Below, in pieces: positions 62,142 to 64,000 of a stretch of 64,000 nt of DNA. The notes under the pieces are model-generated. The model searched no databases and was not told the origin of the DNA. It saw nothing but the letters and a program-made list of their open reading frames with translations. The DNA comes from Bacteroidota bacterium (GTDB lineage: Bacteria; Bacteroidota; Rhodothermia; Balneolales; HLUCCA01). The DNA lies in the NCBI GenBank assembly GCA_020832235.1, contig JAFIEZ010000018.1:310001-374000 (forward strand), read 5' to 3'. The position numbers and the translations under genes were made by a program. Numbering within the stretch: the first letter of the stretch is position 1; every line of letters starts with the position of its first letter.

Positions 62142-64000
62142 ATGATTCGACAACTCGCCGCATTATCCCTTACCCTACTGATTTTTGCTTCCTGCAACAG
62201 GATGAGTGAAAGGCATTGGTCAGCTGCACTCCCTGAATTTACCCCTTTCGCAATACTGGCACCTTCATCGGGTAGTCCGGCTGAATTACTCTATGGCGAG
62301 CATATGGATCTGTTAGATACTATGACACCCGCTAACCGGGAAAAAACTCAGCGTTTTTTACAGTATGTCACCTCAGACCGTGTACGTGCGGAAGCGTTGG
62401 TTATTTTACCCCACACTGCCGACGACTGGATGCCGGTTCTGGTACTGCAGACTCCACGTGATTTACTACCTGCGGCCCAATCTCGTTTCAGCAGACCCTA
62501 CACCGGAAACAGTTATCGCTTTGGCAAAGCCCGAATTGTGGAATTGTATTTGAGCGAAACGGATGTTCTATATGCCGTTCAGCTGCATAACTGGGTACTG
62601 GTGAGCGAAAGCAGCAGAGCTATTGAGGAAATGGTGCGCGCTTACACAGGTATACAACCTTCCCTAAAAGTAACTGATGCTGACCTACAACCCGGACGGG
62701 TACTTATAAATGCCGGGCATCTCGACCGATTTGCAGCTCTTGAAACGGCCGTTCGTTATCGCCCACGCTTGAAAGGTGCCTTCGCAGGTGCCGGCGTTAC
62801 AGTTAAGGATGTTGTTAATCAACCCAATGCTACAGGCTCAGGAACACCCAAGCTTAGTTTTAACGGAGATCTTCCTCTTGATGCCATTGCCGACAGGGCA
62901 ACGCTGATCCGCGCATTAACAACCAGAAATCACACCAATATCCTGGATCGATATGTTTCGCAGGATGCAACCGCGATGGCGCTGTTAAGCAGACCTCCGG
63001 ATATGGTTTTCCACGACAGCGAATCGGAAGCACCAGCCGACCGTTATCTACGAAATAATAACAGCGTTTTTACGGCTCTTGCTCAGTCGCTAAGTCCAAA
63101 TTTTGCCTTTGCAGCATTTGCTTCTTCCGGTTTAACGAGCGTTGGAGAGACCGCATACTTGCGCTTATTGGAAGACCGTCCGGCTTTTCTGCGTGAAATC
63201 AATCGCATGCTGGAGAATGGCGCTATATCGGAGATGAGCGGTTCTACGTACCTGGTTCGTGGGGCTTCTGTAGCCCGGCTGATCAGTGGAGGATTAGCCA
63301 CGTTCGACATCCATTACCTTACGATTAGCGGTGACGCCGTCATTATTACCCAACGTCCCGCGCTTTCGCAGAAACTGGTGAATGATCGCTCCAGAAGACG
63401 TACGCTATATTTTGAAGAAAATTATCTTACGATCCGTCGGCAATTCAATGAACAGCTCAGCGGATTTCTTTATGTTCAGCGCGAAGACTTCGTTAAATAT
63501 GCGGAATCGCTGCTAAACACTTCCAATTCGGTAGATATTTTGGTGAGCCAGTTTGATGTCTTTGCATCGGGTCTGTATGTAAACGCCAACCAAGAGTCGG
63601 CCCGATGGATAACCCGAACCTACGAAATTGAACAAACCACCCGACCCTTTGAAGAGCGATGGTTGGTATCCTTAGATGGCACAGATATTGCCGGTACACC
63701 TGTCTTTGCACAACTGGGTGGAAGCGGAACAAGAAATGGGGTAATAGCAGCTACCGAAGGCGGCACGGTTGTAGCTCTCGCTGCAGACGGCACACAAGTC
63801 TTTCGCGTATCCACACAAGGAGACACACCTGTTGGTTCACCGGTTGCGTTCGACTGGTACGCGAATAACCAGACGGTAATATTACAAGGTGCCGGGAATA
63901 AAATTTACGCATGGAATAGCAATGGCAATATCCTGCCTAACTTTCCTATTGTGTTAAACGAGCCGATTACCGCACCCATTCGCATAGCCGATGTAACCCG
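62142..64000 (+). CDS. Lipoprotein with DUF3352-like body and propeller-like C-terminus, cut by window edge
   Basis: An ATG at 62142 opens a frame that runs to the window end without a stop (619 full codons); I confirmed the frame at several points. The lipobox ends LIFASC (Cys18). The long middle part is alpha/beta with no clear motif. From about residue 510 onwards, short beta repeats (NGVIAATEGGTVVALAADGTQVF, then GAGNKIYAWNSNGNILPNFPI) look like PQQ/WD-type propeller blades. The 3' end is outside the window. Function unknown. Confidence 0.8.
   Translation, partial: MIRQLAALSLTLLIFASCNRMSERHWSAALPEFTPFAILAPSSGSPAELLYGEHMDLLDTMTPANREKTQRFLQYVTSDRVRAEALVILPHTADDWMPVLVLQTPRDLLPAAQSRFSRPYTGNSYRFGKARIVELYLSETDVLYAVQLHNWVLVSESSRAIEEMVRAYTGIQPSLKVTDADLQPGRVLINAGHLDRFAALETAVRYRPRLKGAFAGAGVTVKDVVNQPNATGSGTPKLSFNGDLPLDAIADRATLIRALTTRNHTNILDRYVSQDATAMALLSRPPDMVFHDSESEAPADRYLRNNNSVFTALAQSLSPNFAFAAFASSGLTSVGETAYLRLLEDRPAFLREINRMLENGAISEMSGSTYLVRGASVARLISGGLATFDIHYLTISGDAVIITQRPALSQKLVNDRSRRRTLYFEENYLTIRRQFNEQLSGFLYVQREDFVKYAESLLNTSNSVDILVSQFDVFASGLYVNANQESARWITRTYEIEQTTRPFEERWLVSLDGTDIAGTPVFAQLGGSGTRNGVIAATEGGTVVALAADGTQVFRVSTQGDTPVGSPVAFDWYANNQTVILQGAGNKIYAWNSNGNILPNFPIVLNEPITAPIRIADVT

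Overview
The window looks like the chromosome of a member of the Balneolota/Rhodothermota side of the Bacteroidota-Chlorobiota (FCB) bacteria. The reasons are two secreted proteins ending in type IX secretion (T9SS) sorting domains (one with the NFPNPFNPST signature), a GldC-like gliding/T9SS protein, a TonB receptor with an N-terminal carboxypeptidase-regulatory-like domain, a DUF3078 barrel, a membrane pyrophosphatase, and a mid-range G+C content. This placement is inferred from protein style, not from a marker-gene comparison. Both window edges cut genes: a multi-pass membrane protein at the left (minus strand) and a lipoprotein at the right (plus strand).

Layout. 1-4.8 kb: truncated membrane protein, then two divergent sensor-kinase genes without response regulators. 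4.8-8.2 kb: a coupled pair encoding an amidase/beta-lactamase-like fusion and a T9SS-exported polysaccharide-deacetylase-like protein. 8.4-11.4 kb: trpB2, an LEA-2-type lipoprotein and a gamma-carbonic-anhydrase-like protein. 11.4-13.1 kb: an AT-rich two-gene module (winged-helix protein plus nucleotidyltransferase, overlapping by 8 bases) behind a cluster of TGACA/TGTCA half-sites; this is the best candidate for an undescribed toxin-antitoxin or defence-like system. 13.2-19.1 kb: M1 metallopeptidase, a small PH-like protein, and an asd-dapD-aminotransferase row that looks like diaminopimelate/lysine biosynthesis. 19.5-24.4 kb: glyS, an AP2-like DNA-binding protein in an AT-rich pocket, rluD-like, nth with an altered iron-sulfur motif, and gldC. 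24.7-32.9 kb: a lamin-tail-domain T9SS protein, murI, a TrmH-type methyltransferase, an outer-membrane barrel and an ALDH7-type dehydrogenase.

33.1-36.6 kb: PLP decarboxylase, then a minus-strand Fn3-like/pyrR/DUF3078 group. 36.7-43.1 kb: a YtxH protein, a DUF2851 protein, tRNA-Gln(UUG), then prs-rplY-pth-hppA on the plus strand with several rho-independent terminators. 43.1-53.95 kb: a minus-strand stretch with rnhA, pyrF, a TonB receptor, an orphan protein, tsaD, dnaK, hsp20 and aroA. 54-62 kb: a long minus-strand run (BatA-like membrane protein, small membrane protein, hflX, CBS-ACT protein, 997-residue TPR protein). The end holds a lipoprotein with propeller-like C-terminal repeats, cut by the window.

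Most of the window is ordinary housekeeping and envelope biology. The accessory signals are the nucleotidyltransferase module, the AP2-like gene, several intergenic direct repeats (61, 29, 23 and 10 bp units) and several strong palindromes that look like operators.
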